64,000 nucleotides of DNA, from assembly GCF_030936135.1 (NCBI RefSeq), contig NC_082603.1, forward strand, positions 35,382,329-35,446,328, in the 5' to 3' direction. Position 1 is the first letter of the stretch. Every line of letters starts with the position of its first letter. A program made the position numbers and the translations under genes. The notes below the pieces were generated by a model, which was given only the letters and a program-made list of their open reading frames with translations, ran no database searches and had not been told where the DNA came from. This document shows, one piece after another, positions 1 through 13,800 of the stretch. The DNA is from Gavia stellata (taxonomy: Eukaryota; Chordata; Aves; Gaviiformes; Gaviidae).

Positions 1-1638
1 GCTTTTATATTATACCCACAAACTCGGCGTCTGGTCGAGCTGAATTACAAAATTACTATACCCTTCTCCCGGTTTTAAGCTTTAGCCTTAAGCCAAAATC
101 AGCCAACAGAAAGCCTGTCATTGGCACTGCCAAGTGAGTAACAGCTGCACTCTGCTTTCAACATCTCAGTCTTCTTCAGAACATGAAAAAACAGTATTTG
201 TTCTGCCAGTATTTGTGTGCTCATCTCATTGGGATTGCTAGAGGCAGATTAGGTGCTAATAAAATTTAAACAAGGAAAGAAAATATTTGGGTATTTTATT
301 TACCTCCGAAACATCAATGTATTACATGATAAAAAAAGTCACAGAGATCCATGAATGGAGCATTATCTGGCCAATTAATTTATTGTTTTTAATCTTACAT
401 TTTGGATAAATAATAGCTTAAGCAATATGAATTATCTCCACTGATATTTTGCATGAATATACAGTTGTGTTTTCACTGGCATCCTGTGAAAGAGAATCCT
501 GATGAGCTTTATTTTGCTTTACTTGGACTAATTTTGTGTGTGTTTTTCATAAGTGTAACTCAAAACCTTGTAAGTGGTTTAGAAAATGAGAGTTGAAGAT
601 TTACCCCTTCTTGGCTTTGTGGTACTATGTTTCAGAACAGCCTGCTTTATCTATAATCATGTTAAAATAACTTCTAAAAGTGTCAATATCTATTCCAGAT
701 TTAGAGACTGCTTGACATGTATAAAACCTGCTTATTGAGTGTTCTCTCAATTCAAGAGTAGTGAGTTAAAGTATTTTTATTGCACTGAAAAATAGTAAGA
801 TAGAATTGTGTAAACTGTTACTCATGAGTTAGAGGCGCTCATACAAACTGTGTATGCAAGGAAGATCTGCAGAACTTGGCATCTAGATTAGAAGAATTTA
901 GGGAACAGACTGTGGTGAAATTTCCCAGACGTTTATTTTACTGCAGAAAAATTAATGGTATTTCTGCTAAGTCCCTTATCTGAGTTTTCAACAGAGTAAG
1001 ATAATATAAGAGAAGCAGGAACAACAGGTGAACAGACTCTCTGGGTTTGGGTTACTTTTGTTCTAGTTTTGTAACCAATTAAGTTTACATATCCTTTTCT
1101 TTATTCATACGGTTGAAAACGCAGGGAATATACTCCAGCAGTAACTGTGGAAAGCTGAGGAACTCTATCGATTGCAGAGAAATCAGGTGCAATACAGCGG
1201 GGCATTTGTCAGGGCAACTCAGAACCAAATGGTTCACTTCAATGGACTCCCAGTCCAAAATGAGCAAGGCACCAGAACATGGAGTACAAACATTGTCATT
1301 TTGTCCTTTGCCTGAGGAACGTGTTCATATGTGTAGGATTTACACAGCTAATCTTCATCGTTAAGGAAAGCAGCAGTTGTGGATGGTCTTGGCATGTTGT
1401 CTTCTGTACCAGTGTAGGGGAACAGATGATGTATTGAGATGGATTTTGTGATTCCGCTGGCAAATCTCACTTTTTCATGTTTTGTAGAAAGGTAGAATAA
1501 GAAGTGCAGAATGCAGACTACAGATATCCCTCGGGAAAAACTGTATTTAATGGACTGCAATCTTGATAATAATTCTAAAGGAATAGTCCCCAAAATGTTG
1601 ATAGTTTCAGAAAACTGTTTTTTCCCCTTTTCCTTCAG
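1..1638 (+). other. Upstream intron or 5' flank of LRRC7
   Basis: AT-rich sequence ending in a clear pyrimidine tract and splice acceptor, so at least its 3' part is intron. I see no repeat family, promoter or coding exon in it. The short open frames near 1.1-1.7 kb have no domain support. Confidence 0.7.
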
Positions 1639-1841
1639 TATGCTGTTTGGAGATGACAACCAAAAGGAAAATTATCGGCCGCTTGGTGCCCTGCCGGTGT
1701 TTTCGTGGTGAAGAAGAAATCGTCTCAGTGTTAGATTACTCTCACTGTGGCCTACAGCAGGTGCCAAAGGAGGTTTTTAACTTTGAACGGACATTAGAGG
1801 AGCTTTACCTAGATGCCAATCAAATTGAAGAGCTACCTAAG
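1639..1841 (+). CDS. LRRC7: LRRC7 exon a: start codon, cysteine pair, first LRR (residues 1-63)
   Basis: A strong pyrimidine tract and CAG acceptor end at 1638, and the donor GTAATC follows 1841. The ATG I choose is at 1653-1655, with G at -3, and gives MTTKRK, the start known for LRRC7 and shared with ERBIN. The first 14 nt of the exon are 5' UTR in this reading. The main frame has no stop upstream within the exon, so an N-terminally extended isoform continuing from an upstream exon is possible. The encoded LVPCRC motif supplies Cys14 and Cys16, the likely palmitoylation pair. Residues 24-63 form the N-terminal cap and first leucine-rich repeat and end at ELPK. Reading on into the intron meets a stop at 1917-1919. 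Confidence 0.95.
1640..1711 (+). promoter_or_regulatory. Out-of-frame upstream ATG and 23-codon ORF overlapping the LRRC7 start
   Basis: Two bases into the exon, an ATG at 1640-1642 opens a different frame that overlaps the main start at 1653 and stops with TGA at 1709-1711. If the acceptor after 1638 is used, every mRNA carrying this exon contains this upstream ATG 13 nt before the main one. Its base at +4 is C, a poor context on that side; its -3 base comes from the upstream exon, which is not in the window. The main ATG has a purine at -3, so leaky scanning or reinitiation is plausible. The regulatory effect is inference only. Confidence 0.4.
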
Positions 1842-4800
1842 GTAATCAGTGTTCTCCCTGTAATACAGATGTCAAAGTTCTGTTCTGAAATGTGTATTCA
1901 GCATGTGCTTCAACTCTGAAGTAGGGCTTGCTCTTGACCAGGAGAGCTGCTTGCTGTTTGAAGAGTCATGGCGATTAACTCTAGAGATTCAATTACATTT
2001 TTACATTTTTTTTTCTGCCCTCTCTGAAGGGCCCGAACAGCTGAGACACTGTTCTTGCAGATGGTACTGCGTGGGGAGGAGTAGGGCCGCCTACTTCTCC
2101 TTGCTTCACAGCACAAGAAGAGGGGGCAGCCAGCAAAGTCTTACGCTGGGAAATTAACAATTGTTCAAAAGAGGTACTTCTTGCACAACAAGTAATTAAT
2201 ATGGCACTTGATGCCTTGACCAGGAGTACGCTAATTCATGGGGTAGATGATCTCACGTTTGGACCCTCTGTTGCACTGCTTTTAAAAACAGGCTCTTTGT
2301 CAGGATAAGCCGTTTATCCTGTGGGAGAAATGCCAGTACAATCTGAGTAATATTTTTATAACTGCAAATGAGGTCCGGCAATAAGATTACTTAAGTTATC
2401 CTTCCTGTGTAAAACTTCTTTTGTCGAATCTTTAAATCTGTTCTTCTGTTGATTAATGTTTACTATAGAGAATTAAAAGTTACTGTAACTTAAACGTTCT
2501 GGAAACAAAAGAGGGCAAGGTAGTGGAAAAACCAATTAATAGTAGGTGCTAGCTACATAATGAAGCATGAAGTAATGTAATCCATTCCTTAATTGAATTT
2601 TTCTCAACAATAATGAAAGATGCTTACACGTCTTTAATTAAACATTGTTCCACTGCAATCCATTCTTCATCATCTCTCAACATATTTCTTACTTCCACCG
2701 CATAGAGACTCTATATAAATTGTATTTACAAATGTAGAAAACGTACTTTTTCCATTACATGGAGTTCCTTTAGTCGGATATGATGGTTCATTGCTTACGA
2801 TTGCTCACTCCATCAAGAAATTCTTTACAGATGGTAAGACAGGGTAGCTACAATCTTTTAAGTGTCACAGAAAAACGATCTGGAGAACTGCCTTATCTCT
2901 CCTGCTACTAGAAAGGACAGCAGAGAACCAGGTATTTTTTCTGTCCCCATAAATATGAAGTGGATTGTGGTGGAGGCTATTTTACTGCTAATTAATACCT
3001 TCAGGACTGTTTCCCTTTAAATGATAATATATGGTTAGCCTTGCCTATTTTAATTACGCTACTGAAGAATCAGACTGAAGAACATATGAAGTGTCTAATT
3101 CAGCTAGGGATTTTTTGGAATATTTGTTTTGTGTCTCTTGAAAGTATGCATCACCATGGTATTCAAACTAAATTGCAGTGTGTAATGGAAGACAAATATA
3201 TCAGGGCATAGAACAAGAGCAATATGCCAGCATTTTATATGGAAAAACTGAGGGCCAAAGGTAAGGCATCCAAAATGATGCAATTGATGAAGGTGATAGT
3301 TGTGTCAGTCACAACGGAAATGTGCATGCTACTGAAACCTTTGCATTGCCTTGTGGTATTGCCTAGTTTGTATTTGTTATTTGTGAAACAAAACAGATAA
3401 ATACATGCCTTGGAGAGATTTAAATGTATAGGACTCTATTTTTGCACCTCTTTTTCTCTCATTTTTCTTTGTTATAAATAGTATTTTGAAGCAAATACTA
3501 TGTATTGAAGAAATCCTTTTAATCGGTCTTAAGTTTGGGTAAATGCATCATTTAACATAGTCTTGGCCTTGTATAAGAGAAGATTAATGGGGGTGTAAAT
3601 TTGCTTTCTTTATACCATTCATAATGTTTTGTCTTAAGCCTTTATTAATCATTACCATAAATTAAACAGTCCAAATAATTTCTTTATCAAATTTTCTGCT
3701 TCAAATATTTTTTGCTGCATGTGTCTGAACTTTTTTTCGCTACTGAATTAATATTCTAGGAGAGAAAAATGCCATTTTTTTTCTTAAAATGGCACCATAT
3801 TACTTAACATTAACTTTTGTATTACACGTTATGATCTACCATAGGCAGAACTTTCCTCTCTCTGTAAATGCGAATTCAAATAACTTCTTCCAGAGAAAAT
3901 CTGTTTTGTCAATTTTCTGTTATTTACCAAATGTGCCTCTGAAGTTACAATACTCTTTTGAAATTTTCTCTCATCAGAACACTTTATCATGTTTAAAAAT
4001 TTAATGAAAAAAGCATGGGTAAAAACTCTTAAGTCCTTATCTACCTAGATATATGATACACTAGAAACCAATAAATTACTTTGTATTAAACTGATGTATT
4101 AAACTCATTCTGCCTGTTTTTAAAAAAAATTTTACCTTACATTTTATGCATCGTAGTTATGCTTTTTTGCTGCTGTCTTCATTGGAAATGGATTTCTGGT
4201 TCCTAATTCATAATATTTTTCTTTTCTTTCAAGGATTTATAGGATTGTTGTATAATTCTTATTCTCTATTTTCCCCTAAATCTAGCCAAGTCTTTTATTT
4301 TATTTGCCTTTGACTCTGTTATCATGAGGTGCTGCTGCAAGTATGTCCCTATTTGTATGAGTCAAATGAATCAATGACTAATAAAAAAGAATATTGATTT
4401 TAATGAAGGTGGAGTCACTGGGAATCAGTATCCAGAAAAACATGAATGAGATGAAAATTATCCCCAGCAGCTTTCCCTTATAAATATAAAGTAAAATATG
4501 GACTAATTTGCAGTGGACAAAATTAGTTTACTTGTTAATGACTTCGGATAAATTAATCTATCTCTAACAACAAATTCTAGAAATAGCTGCCACTGTGTTT
4601 CGCCATCTCACGTGTTGGTAAGATAGATACCAGTAATGCTTAATATGCTGCTGAAGTTAGAGGCTACATCTTAATGCTTAATTGTCTCACTGAGAACAAA
4701 CAATACAACCAATATACAAACGGTGTTGAGCTGATCACTAATGTATAGCTCGCCTAGATGGGTAGGTATTATAAATTAACTATATTTTTCTTTTGCGTTG

Positions 4801-7800
4801 CATTTGCTATATAAGTTATAGTTCCCACTAAAGTCATTGAATACTTTTTCTAGTTCTGCCAATAAGCAATCATGTTTCTGTTCTGCAAAGCTAGGAAATC
4901 TGATTCCTTTGTAATCCTGACATCAGATCCCCCCGATATGTTAGCCAATCTAGTTCACTGTTATGCCTATGGCAAGTAAAGAGCAGAGATTTCATATTGT
5001 TCTCTAATGGCCCTGGAAGCCAACAACCTCTATTGCTGTGTAGTCAAGAACTTGAGATATGCAGAATAATAGCCCGTTGTTACAACTCAAATCACAGCAC
5101 TATTAGCACCACTTGGTTTCCAGTCTGAAAGGAATAAAAGTAGTATATGGACATACAGTATGGTGATTACATCAAGATCATGATGGCAAGGCCATAAAGC
5201 ACTAGAAATTGAAAAGGACACCGTTTGAAAATCCAGCGGGTAAAAAAGTGGGCAATTTTGGACCTACATACCTGTATTCACACTCTGGTGCTATTTCTGA
5301 TACAACAGTACATTATAAAATTACTCCAGAGGGAATATTTTTTATTACATTTCTTCGTTCACCAGTTCAAAAGCCTTGTTATCTGTTCAGATATTGTCCA
5401 AATTTTAAGTTCCAAGCCTTCCAAGGCTTTTAAAAGAAGAATTCTCCAGGGGAATGGCTGGGAACATGCACTGTGAATTTAATTTTCCAAGTATAATAGC
5501 ATGGTATATTCTGTGTATGTACCAAAATTCTGCAGGTTCCCTATGCTGAACATTACTAATGTCTACAGCTGTTCTCACACAGTAATGTGGCTAGAAATTT
5601 CAAGGGCAAACCCTCAAGCCTATTAATTTCATTACTTTCCAGTCTTGTCCAAAATGATGTGCTTCCTTAAAAAAGGAGAAAAAGTAGGTGCTCTCAGATG
5701 CATTGCAAAGGAATTCCTCATTCTCTGGAGAGATATTTCCCTTTCTTAACTTTGTCTGCAAGCAGAGGTGTGTAACCCAGTTTGGCTTCTCGGGTGTATA
5801 GTAAATGTTCTGGCTCTTCCTATAAATGAGGTTGGGAACCGCAGGGCCCAGCACGGGGACGGTTCTCTTTGTTACTCCTGCGGGGCTGCTGGGCTGTAGC
5901 AGCGCATTGTATGTCTCTGCCCACCGTTGGCGGTAGCCGGTGCGTGGTGGGGAGGCGGCTGTGGCACAATTTTGAGAACTAACAAGTATGTTTCATGTAA
6001 GAGGAAATCTGAAAAAACTGTCGCTGCAAAGGCATTTTGAAAAGTTGTCTTTCAGTAAAAAGACCCTTTTCATATTTGGTGCCAATTGATAGTGATTGCG
6101 GTGTGGTGCTTCTCATTCCTAGTATTTTTTTAATTCATGTGGTTCCCTCTCAGTTTTCTGAGACCAAATTATCATGAAGAAAAAGAAGGATTTTTCTAAA
6201 GGATTATGAGTTACGGCAGAAAAATGCAGTTTCAAAATGACCTAAAATTTACTTCAAGTGAAGTACCAGGTTGACGTTTGCACGCCATTAGTGTGTTAAT
6301 TTTCTCCTCTCTGGATACTTGGCTGAGTTTTTCATCTAGGCAATCAAATTATTACGCGTTCTCAAATAGCCTGTAGATGACTATATAGACTTCCTTATCA
6401 GAATAAAAGACTAAATCTTTTGTAAACATAGCACTAATCTTTGAAGAACACTTTTGAGATGCCTGCAAAGAGAAGTTGTTCTTTGGAACCCACTGAATTT
6501 TCTGGTTCCAGTTGATGAATTCATATTCGCAGAACGTCCTGCGGGGTTTGGTAACTTTTAACTCTTGAAAAGAGTGCTGGTTTTAGAGCCTGCAGCCACA
6601 AAGTGGGTAACGTGAAGCAGGTCTTCCCTACTGTCCGGTGTGGTGGGTAGAGCAGGAGTCGTTGGTACCGGGGGTTGGAGGCCGGCTGCAATGATGCTGT
6701 GCTGGGCGCGCAACCCAGGGTTCGTACCACTGTGGCAGGCAGCCATGCCTGACCCTTCCCTGTTCCTCCTAACCGTCCATTTTCCACAGTACTGTCGCTG
6801 GGGAATGTGGAGCATGGCAGTAAATGAGCCAAGCAATTCTATTGCATTCTCCTCTTACACCTGCTAGCACGCTGGGCTTGAAGAAGCTGTAAGCTACTCT
6901 ATCTAAAAAATACACCTGCTTGTTCTTCATATACGGCACCTCTAACCTTGCAATGCAATGTACCTAAACGTGAAATTGTTTTTCATGACTGCTTTCTCCT
7001 ATATGGTTGTTTTACTAATTTTTACATGTGTATGGTGTTGTATGTGACAGTGGTATTTCTTGAGGAAAACAGCGATGTTAAATAGGTGCTTTCAACATGA
7101 TTTATTGATTACTTCAGGTTGAAAGGAGGATTTGTTTTTGCATGGTAATTCTGACATTTTATAGAATTTGAATTAAAAATTAGAATCAAGTCCTGAATTT
7201 TGGGGGAGATTTAAAGAACTTAACATTTTGATAATTTCAAAGCGTTTTGTTTCTTGAAGATAGCAAATTTCTCCTGCATGCAGTCAAGATATTTTAAAAT
7301 CTATTATGAAATTAAATTATAAAATCAAATACTTTAATTTACCACAAGCCACAAAAAAATTTCAATTGATATGACACAGGTGAAATACCATGTACCTACC
7401 AAATGTTGATTGCAATGAGTATGCAGCTTTTGACAGAAAGCTCTTTTTGAACGTTCCTGCTACCAATCAACTGTTCTGGTTGTTCTTGTCAACTGTGTAT
7501 AAGCTGTGTTTATGATACTGAGCAGCCTGGAAGAATGTCTTCTCAAATAAGGGCTTTTCAAAATATTTTTTTATTATTGAATTCTAATGTAACAAATGCA
7601 TTTTTGTGGTATTTGTTGCTTTTGTGTATAAATAATGATTTCAAACTGATCTTTTTCCTAAAACACTGTAAAGTATCTTTTTATGTTACAGCAACTGTTC
7701 AACTGTCAAGCTTTACGCAAACTGAGTATACCAGACAATGACCTTTCAAGTCTGCCAACCACTATTGCTAGCTTAGTTAATCTCAAAGAACTTGATATCA

Positions 7801-10800
7801 GTAAAAATGGTAAGAGATCAAAAGTATAAGTATTTTAAAGAATTGTGATGAATATGAACAAAAATGAATTTTTAATTCCTAATGATTAACAAACTTGTCT
7901 TCTAGAACACTTGCTCTTTTTATAGTTTATGTACTGTTTTCCTGTCTGGCACTTTCAAGAAGTCTGGGCAGATATCGACCTCATTTACTTTTCTCTAAAA
8001 AAACCATAGAGCTTGCTTTAGCATAGTATCCCGTGATGACTTGTGACCGAGAAGTGTTAGAAATAGGAGTGGGAGATCATTTTTCAGTGCACTTAAGAAC
8101 CATTCCGCTTTCCAAAGCGGCTTAATACTTACTGGGCTCTTGTGTAATGTATTTAAGCATATAGGGGTGCAGGTAAACAACTACGAGGACTTATATAGCC
8201 AGTAACAAATTTGCTGATGTGCATTCCCAAATTATGCGTTTACATATTTATGTGCCTAAAAACCTTTGCATGTCTGAACTTAAGTGTCTTTGTTTTGAAA
8301 ACGAGGCTTAGGCACTCTTGAAAATTTTTAAAAATTTATTATCAGTATAGGCCTAGAGACTCTCAGGATTATATGTATGTTCTCCCAAGAAGAGAAGGAG
8401 GCAAAGAAGAAAAAGATAAGCAGTTCAGAGAGAAATGACGGACACAAATATCAGTACAAATGATGTCACTATTTAACTCTAGAAGATTGTATAAATCAAG
8501 CATTAGTGTAATAGGTTTAGTACAAGGTATGTTATCTGTTCTGGTGTATTTATTTAGTGCTTAAGTATCATCATTTAGACTATAGTACTAAAATCTATGT
8601 ATTCTTCCTGTTATAGCTTAAGTCTGATCTGAAAATGCCAAATGAACTCATTTATGAACAAAATGAGTTGAACAGTTTTTTATGTGTGTATAATATTTCT
8701 TTCAATATTTTTTTAGGAATTCAAGATTTTCCTGAAAATATTAAATGTTGTAAGTGTTTAACAATTATTGAAGCCAGTGTCAATCCAGTGTCTAAGTGAG
8801 TATCAGTAGCTTGTGTTTGTTTACTCCAAGTGCAGAAAATTTACGCAAAGTGAACTAAAACTTAAAGGCATTGTATCATGTTTATTTGCAGGATTAATCT
8901 AAATTTCTTTTTAATTGTTTGAAATCCAGGGTTGATGTATCCGTGAAAAGATCTGTGTACTGTGTAACAAATGTGGCGTCTTTCCACATAGTAAAGAAAG
9001 TGCTGGCCAAGCAGTCCATGTGATGCAGCCTTTTAAACACAGGGGGCTGGTGCTGTATGTATTTGGGAAGTAAGCCATGCTGCATCCTCACATGCTGTAA
9101 TCTCTTGGGACTTCGGCAACCCTTACTCCCTCCAAAAAATTGTGATAATAGTCACAAAAAATCTGTGTTGTAATCCCATGATTTATAAAACGGAGTTAAG
9201 GAGATGAAAGGATGAAATTTTATTATTTCAGTTTAAAAAAACAAGGAGAGATAGATAGAAAGAAAGAAAACACCTTTGGCTTAAAACCCTCAGCTAGGAA
9301 GGGAAAAAAGGCTGATGTAACTTGAATGTGCCAGGCATTTGAATTTCCTGTGGTTATAGCAACGTGGAAAAGATGAGAACAGGCAAATACGTTGTCTGTA
9401 ACAAGTAAGTTTTTCTTGAGAATTTGGGTAGAAAAAGAAGGTGAGAAAGAAAGTCATCTTTCTCTTTCTAAATATACATTGTTATTATTTCCATAGCAAC
9501 TTCGGTGTGAGCATTAAGCTTTTAACTGTTTTTTTTTAGGCTGCCAGATGGCTTCACACAACTTCTAAATTTGACCCAGCTCTATCTAAATGATGCCTTT
9601 TTGGAGTTTCTTCCAGCTAACTTTGGAAGGTAAGAATTAGTCATCAAAGCACATCGCTCTTTCATATGAACCCAGTTTGGGCTTTAAGGGACCATTTTAA
9701 AGCTGTATTCTTTTTAAAAACAAAACAAAGCAAAACAAAAAGAACAAAGAGATTTTGGCTTTTCAGCCCTATTTTGATGAATGATTGTTATTAGAGAGAA
9801 TGCTATGTCAGCAAGAATTTTATGATGAAGTGATGCAGTTTGGTGGTTTAGGGAAAAGGTGAGAAGAAACAGAAATTGAAGAAGAGACCTGTCTGTGATC
9901 AAATGTGTTATTATATTGTGGCAAGGGCAAAAAATAACAATGTGGTCTGTGCCTACTGAAAAATGAACAGAAAGAAAAAGTGTTGTGAGTCAGAAAGGAA
10001 GAAAGAAATGACTGAGAGTGGTGGAGTAGCCATAGGGAAAATGTGAAAGCAAGAACAAGAGAGAAGATTCAAAAGACAGCAGAGCAGAAAGGATGTAGAA
10101 TGAGAGTAAAAATAAATGCAGAAGAAACTGAGCCAAAACGTGTTAGATAAGGACAAAGCAGAGGAGGGGGAGAAACTAAAGTTGACACAAATTGCCATAG
10201 CCATTTAAGAGGGCAGTAGAAGCCAATGGATCCTTACACTGCACAGGTCTGGCAGAAATGTCCCGTTTACACTGGTGAGGGCATGGTCAGCCTTTCTGCC
10301 CTCGGATTGTCCAGTTGAGCAAACAGCTCGAAGGATTAGCAGAGAAAATATATGGTGGTGTTACAGAATTCACCTAGTATTATTTTCCTCCTGGTCCATT
10401 CAGCTACCTGTATGTTTTATCGTTCAACTGGGAACATCAACTCAGCACTCCAAAATTAATACTGAGGTGACATAATTTGCGTTGGAAATGACATTGGTAT
10501 GCTCAGGCATTGAGAAATAGAAAGTGCTGCTTTATCAGCATTCACTTGAGGGGCCTGTCACTGACGCAGAGCTGAGTCTGGGCTTTACGCTGGAATACTT
10601 TTTCGAAAATGCCTGGTTGAAGAAAGAGGAAGAAAAATTGTCATTGTTTGCATTTGACAAGTTTGAAATATCAGAGTAAATCCTAAGACAGCCTGCTTCT
10701 GCGGTTTGGAATCAGAGATTGTGTTCAAATGTCAAGGAAAAATAAATATGTTAAATACCCTGCAATTTATCAGATGTGTAGTGTTTATATTCATTAGGCT

Positions 10801-13800
10801 CTTCTAAAGCCTTGCTGGTACTTTGTCTAATAATCTTTGTTGCTTAAGGACACATCTAGTATTCTAAATCTTTTAGCAGAAAGCACTAACCTTTTTCTTT
10901 TTTCTTTTACAAATGTATATTTTATCTAAATGAAATTACATAGTTCCAGTTGCGGTTGTTACTCCTTTATTATTATTCTGCTCCTGTATTATCTATTTGG
11001 TGTCTTGCATTTACAAATCCTTGTCATGTTTCCAAAACTTCCCACATCAGCGTATAGACATTGCTCTTTTTTCTGTTTTTACTAGCCACACGTAGCTCTT
11101 TAACTGTATCTCCCTTATTGTTCTTCTCCAAATTTTAGTGTTTTTTTATATCTTCTGGTACTGTAATATTCAGTTAGTCTGTCATAGTCTCATTAAGCCA
11201 TATGAATAAACTCAGGAGTGGAGTCTACCTGAGCATCACGTAAACGTCTCTACACATTTCTCATTTAAAGTTGTTCTTTTTAGTCCTGGTTACACACAAC
11301 TATAGGACTTGAAATGTTTTCTGCTTTATTTGGTAGGAAAAAGATAAAATCATAGTTTTCTAGAAGAGCATAACATTGGGAAGCCTGAGGTTCCATGAAA
11401 CAGAAAACTGGTGTTATGCTGGACAGAGAACTATTTACAGCTTTGTTGTATTTTTTTTCAACTTTTCTCACATATTTAGACTTCTGGAACTAAAGGACCT
11501 GGACTGTAGAGACAGAGTAATATGAAAAGAAGTATTAATGAAATCGTTCGAACTCACCATAAAGTTCCTCAATAAAATTCCTTCACATTCAGAAACTATG
11601 ATCTCAGCCTAAAAGCTTTAATAATATGACTCTGGCTGACATCTCTCTTCAGAAATGATACAATTACAAATCAGATATGCAGAACTGCTCAGTTTCACGT
11701 AGGCTTTGAGCAATCCTAGGCATGGTCAGCTCATGCATTGAATGTACCTCCAAAAAATAGTTCATTTGATACTGCAGATTTTGTGTGAGTGGAGTTGTAC
11801 AATTTGAGATTAAGAGGAAAGGACCTTGTTCGTCCTTTTGGGTTTATATCCTCTTTCTTTTCCTCCCCACATTGATTATAATTTGGGATTAAAGAACCGG
11901 CAAAAGGGTGACGTGAATCAAAATCCTTTCATGTTTATCAGATCATCTTCCTAGACAATATGCGTAATTAGACAATACTGCCCCAAATTCTGGAACTCTA
12001 ATACATTAGTTTCTTCATCCTTTACCTGATGTGTCCTCCTTCCTCCCCATTATGCTACTTCATGAAATTTATTGCTATGGCTTAAATAATATTGCCAGTT
12101 AGAGTTTGCACAATGATGTGGAATTATGAAATACTGTTGTGTATAGGTTCTAATTTATGCCAACACTTAAGCATATCTCCTACTTCTGTTTAAAATACAG
12201 TAAAGTCAATGGAGATCTGTTCTGTAGTATTGGTCTGCCTGTGTGGAGTTGTAGAACTCAGTGCTCAAAAAAAGCAAAAGGAAGTTGTGAACTAAATAGC
12301 AGTTGCTTTTAATCCTCTAATAGGTCTGGAAATGTTTGAGATAAATTAACTTTTACTGTGTTTGCCTTGTTTGATTAATTAATAAAAATAGTTTAGAATT
12401 ACTGTGAAAAACTGAGAGATGTCAAAGTTTTTCAGAAGAGTTCAGGTAAGGACAGATACGTCCTTATCTGAAGCTATCTGTCCTTACGTGAAGCTATGTG
12501 GTTCTGAATACATTTTGTATCATATTCAGCCCCACAATAACTGGGCATCTTACTATTGTGCATTAGGCAGCCTCTTTTTTTGTTGAAATAAGTAGTTTCA
12601 AATAATTCTTCTGAATTCCTGAACTAATTCATTGAATGAACTAACTATTTTCTATCATATTTCTAGACTTGTCAAATTGCGAATTTTGGAGTTAAGAGAA
12701 AATCACTTGAAAACTCTACCAAAGTAAGTGATTGGATATTTACATAAGTCTCTTTCACCTGAAATTTCCAAAAGTGCAAAGTATTTTTATTGTTAGCAAT
12801 GCAATGGTGTCATTTCTGTTAAGAGTTCTTTTTTCCTTGGTTTAAAGAAATTTTACTGAAGGTTTTTAGCAAAAAGTGAACGTATAATGGAAGATGGAGA
12901 CTGGTACATTAGCTGACTGTAACTCAATATCCAAAATCTATAACGTGACATTTTGAGATACAAGATGTAAAAAAAAATTGGAAAACAACATATGAGAGAA
13001 CCCTGGTCAGTGATTATTTGACGGTATTTTCCTCGTCAAGAAGTAATCTGATGTACTGAAAGCATACTCCGTGTAACCTCAGTAGAACAATCTCCCCATA
13101 TGATCTGTACAGAAGTTAAATGTATTTGGTGGTTTACAATACCATTTAGAAAACTGTATCATCAGAATATTGAAGAAATGTCAATTTGGTAGTGTTTCTT
13201 GGTACTATTTACCAAAAAAGAAAGTTGTTATAATTTCACCAACATTTAAATGGTATTTTGAAAAGGAAACAGTGAAGAAATGAAAAATAAATTTATACAT
13301 TTCCCATGCTAAATATAGGAAGTTGCACTGCATAAAGCAAGGAATATGTTTTTGTATTGAGACCAGCATTATATAATTGTTTTCTGTAACAAGGATCCTA
13401 ACCAATGAAAAAATATCCATGGATGTGGGGATTGTTATAAACGGGGGTTGTATGTCCCCATTATAAGTGAGACTTATAGTGGTGGCAAGAGACTGTGTTT
13501 ATGAAACGTTGCTAATACTGACGTGCCTATTACTTAGCTCATTTTAAAAGGGCACCCTTTTTAGCAAGCATGCATTTATCAAAATCTGCTGCACAGGTAT
13601 TTTGCCTGTAATGGGATATAGTGACATTTTTACCACTTCCTGGGGGCTTTTGTCCACAGCACTTTTCTTTCTTAAAGGAAAGCTATTTTTTATGTTAAAG
13701 GCAATATTCTTTATATCAGTTGAAACAACTTTTTTGTATAAGCTTTCTATTTCCTCTGTTCTGAGTTACATTTGCTATTTTGAAAAACCAAAAAAAGCTT

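Larger units (their letters stand above)
9630..12666 (+). other. LRRC7 intron after exon d
   Basis: Phase 2 intron of about 3.0 kb. It holds a strongly purine-rich tract (9957-10185) and a small tandem and inverted repeat at 12446-12499 near its 3' end. No exon or transposon was recognised. Confidence 0.85.
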
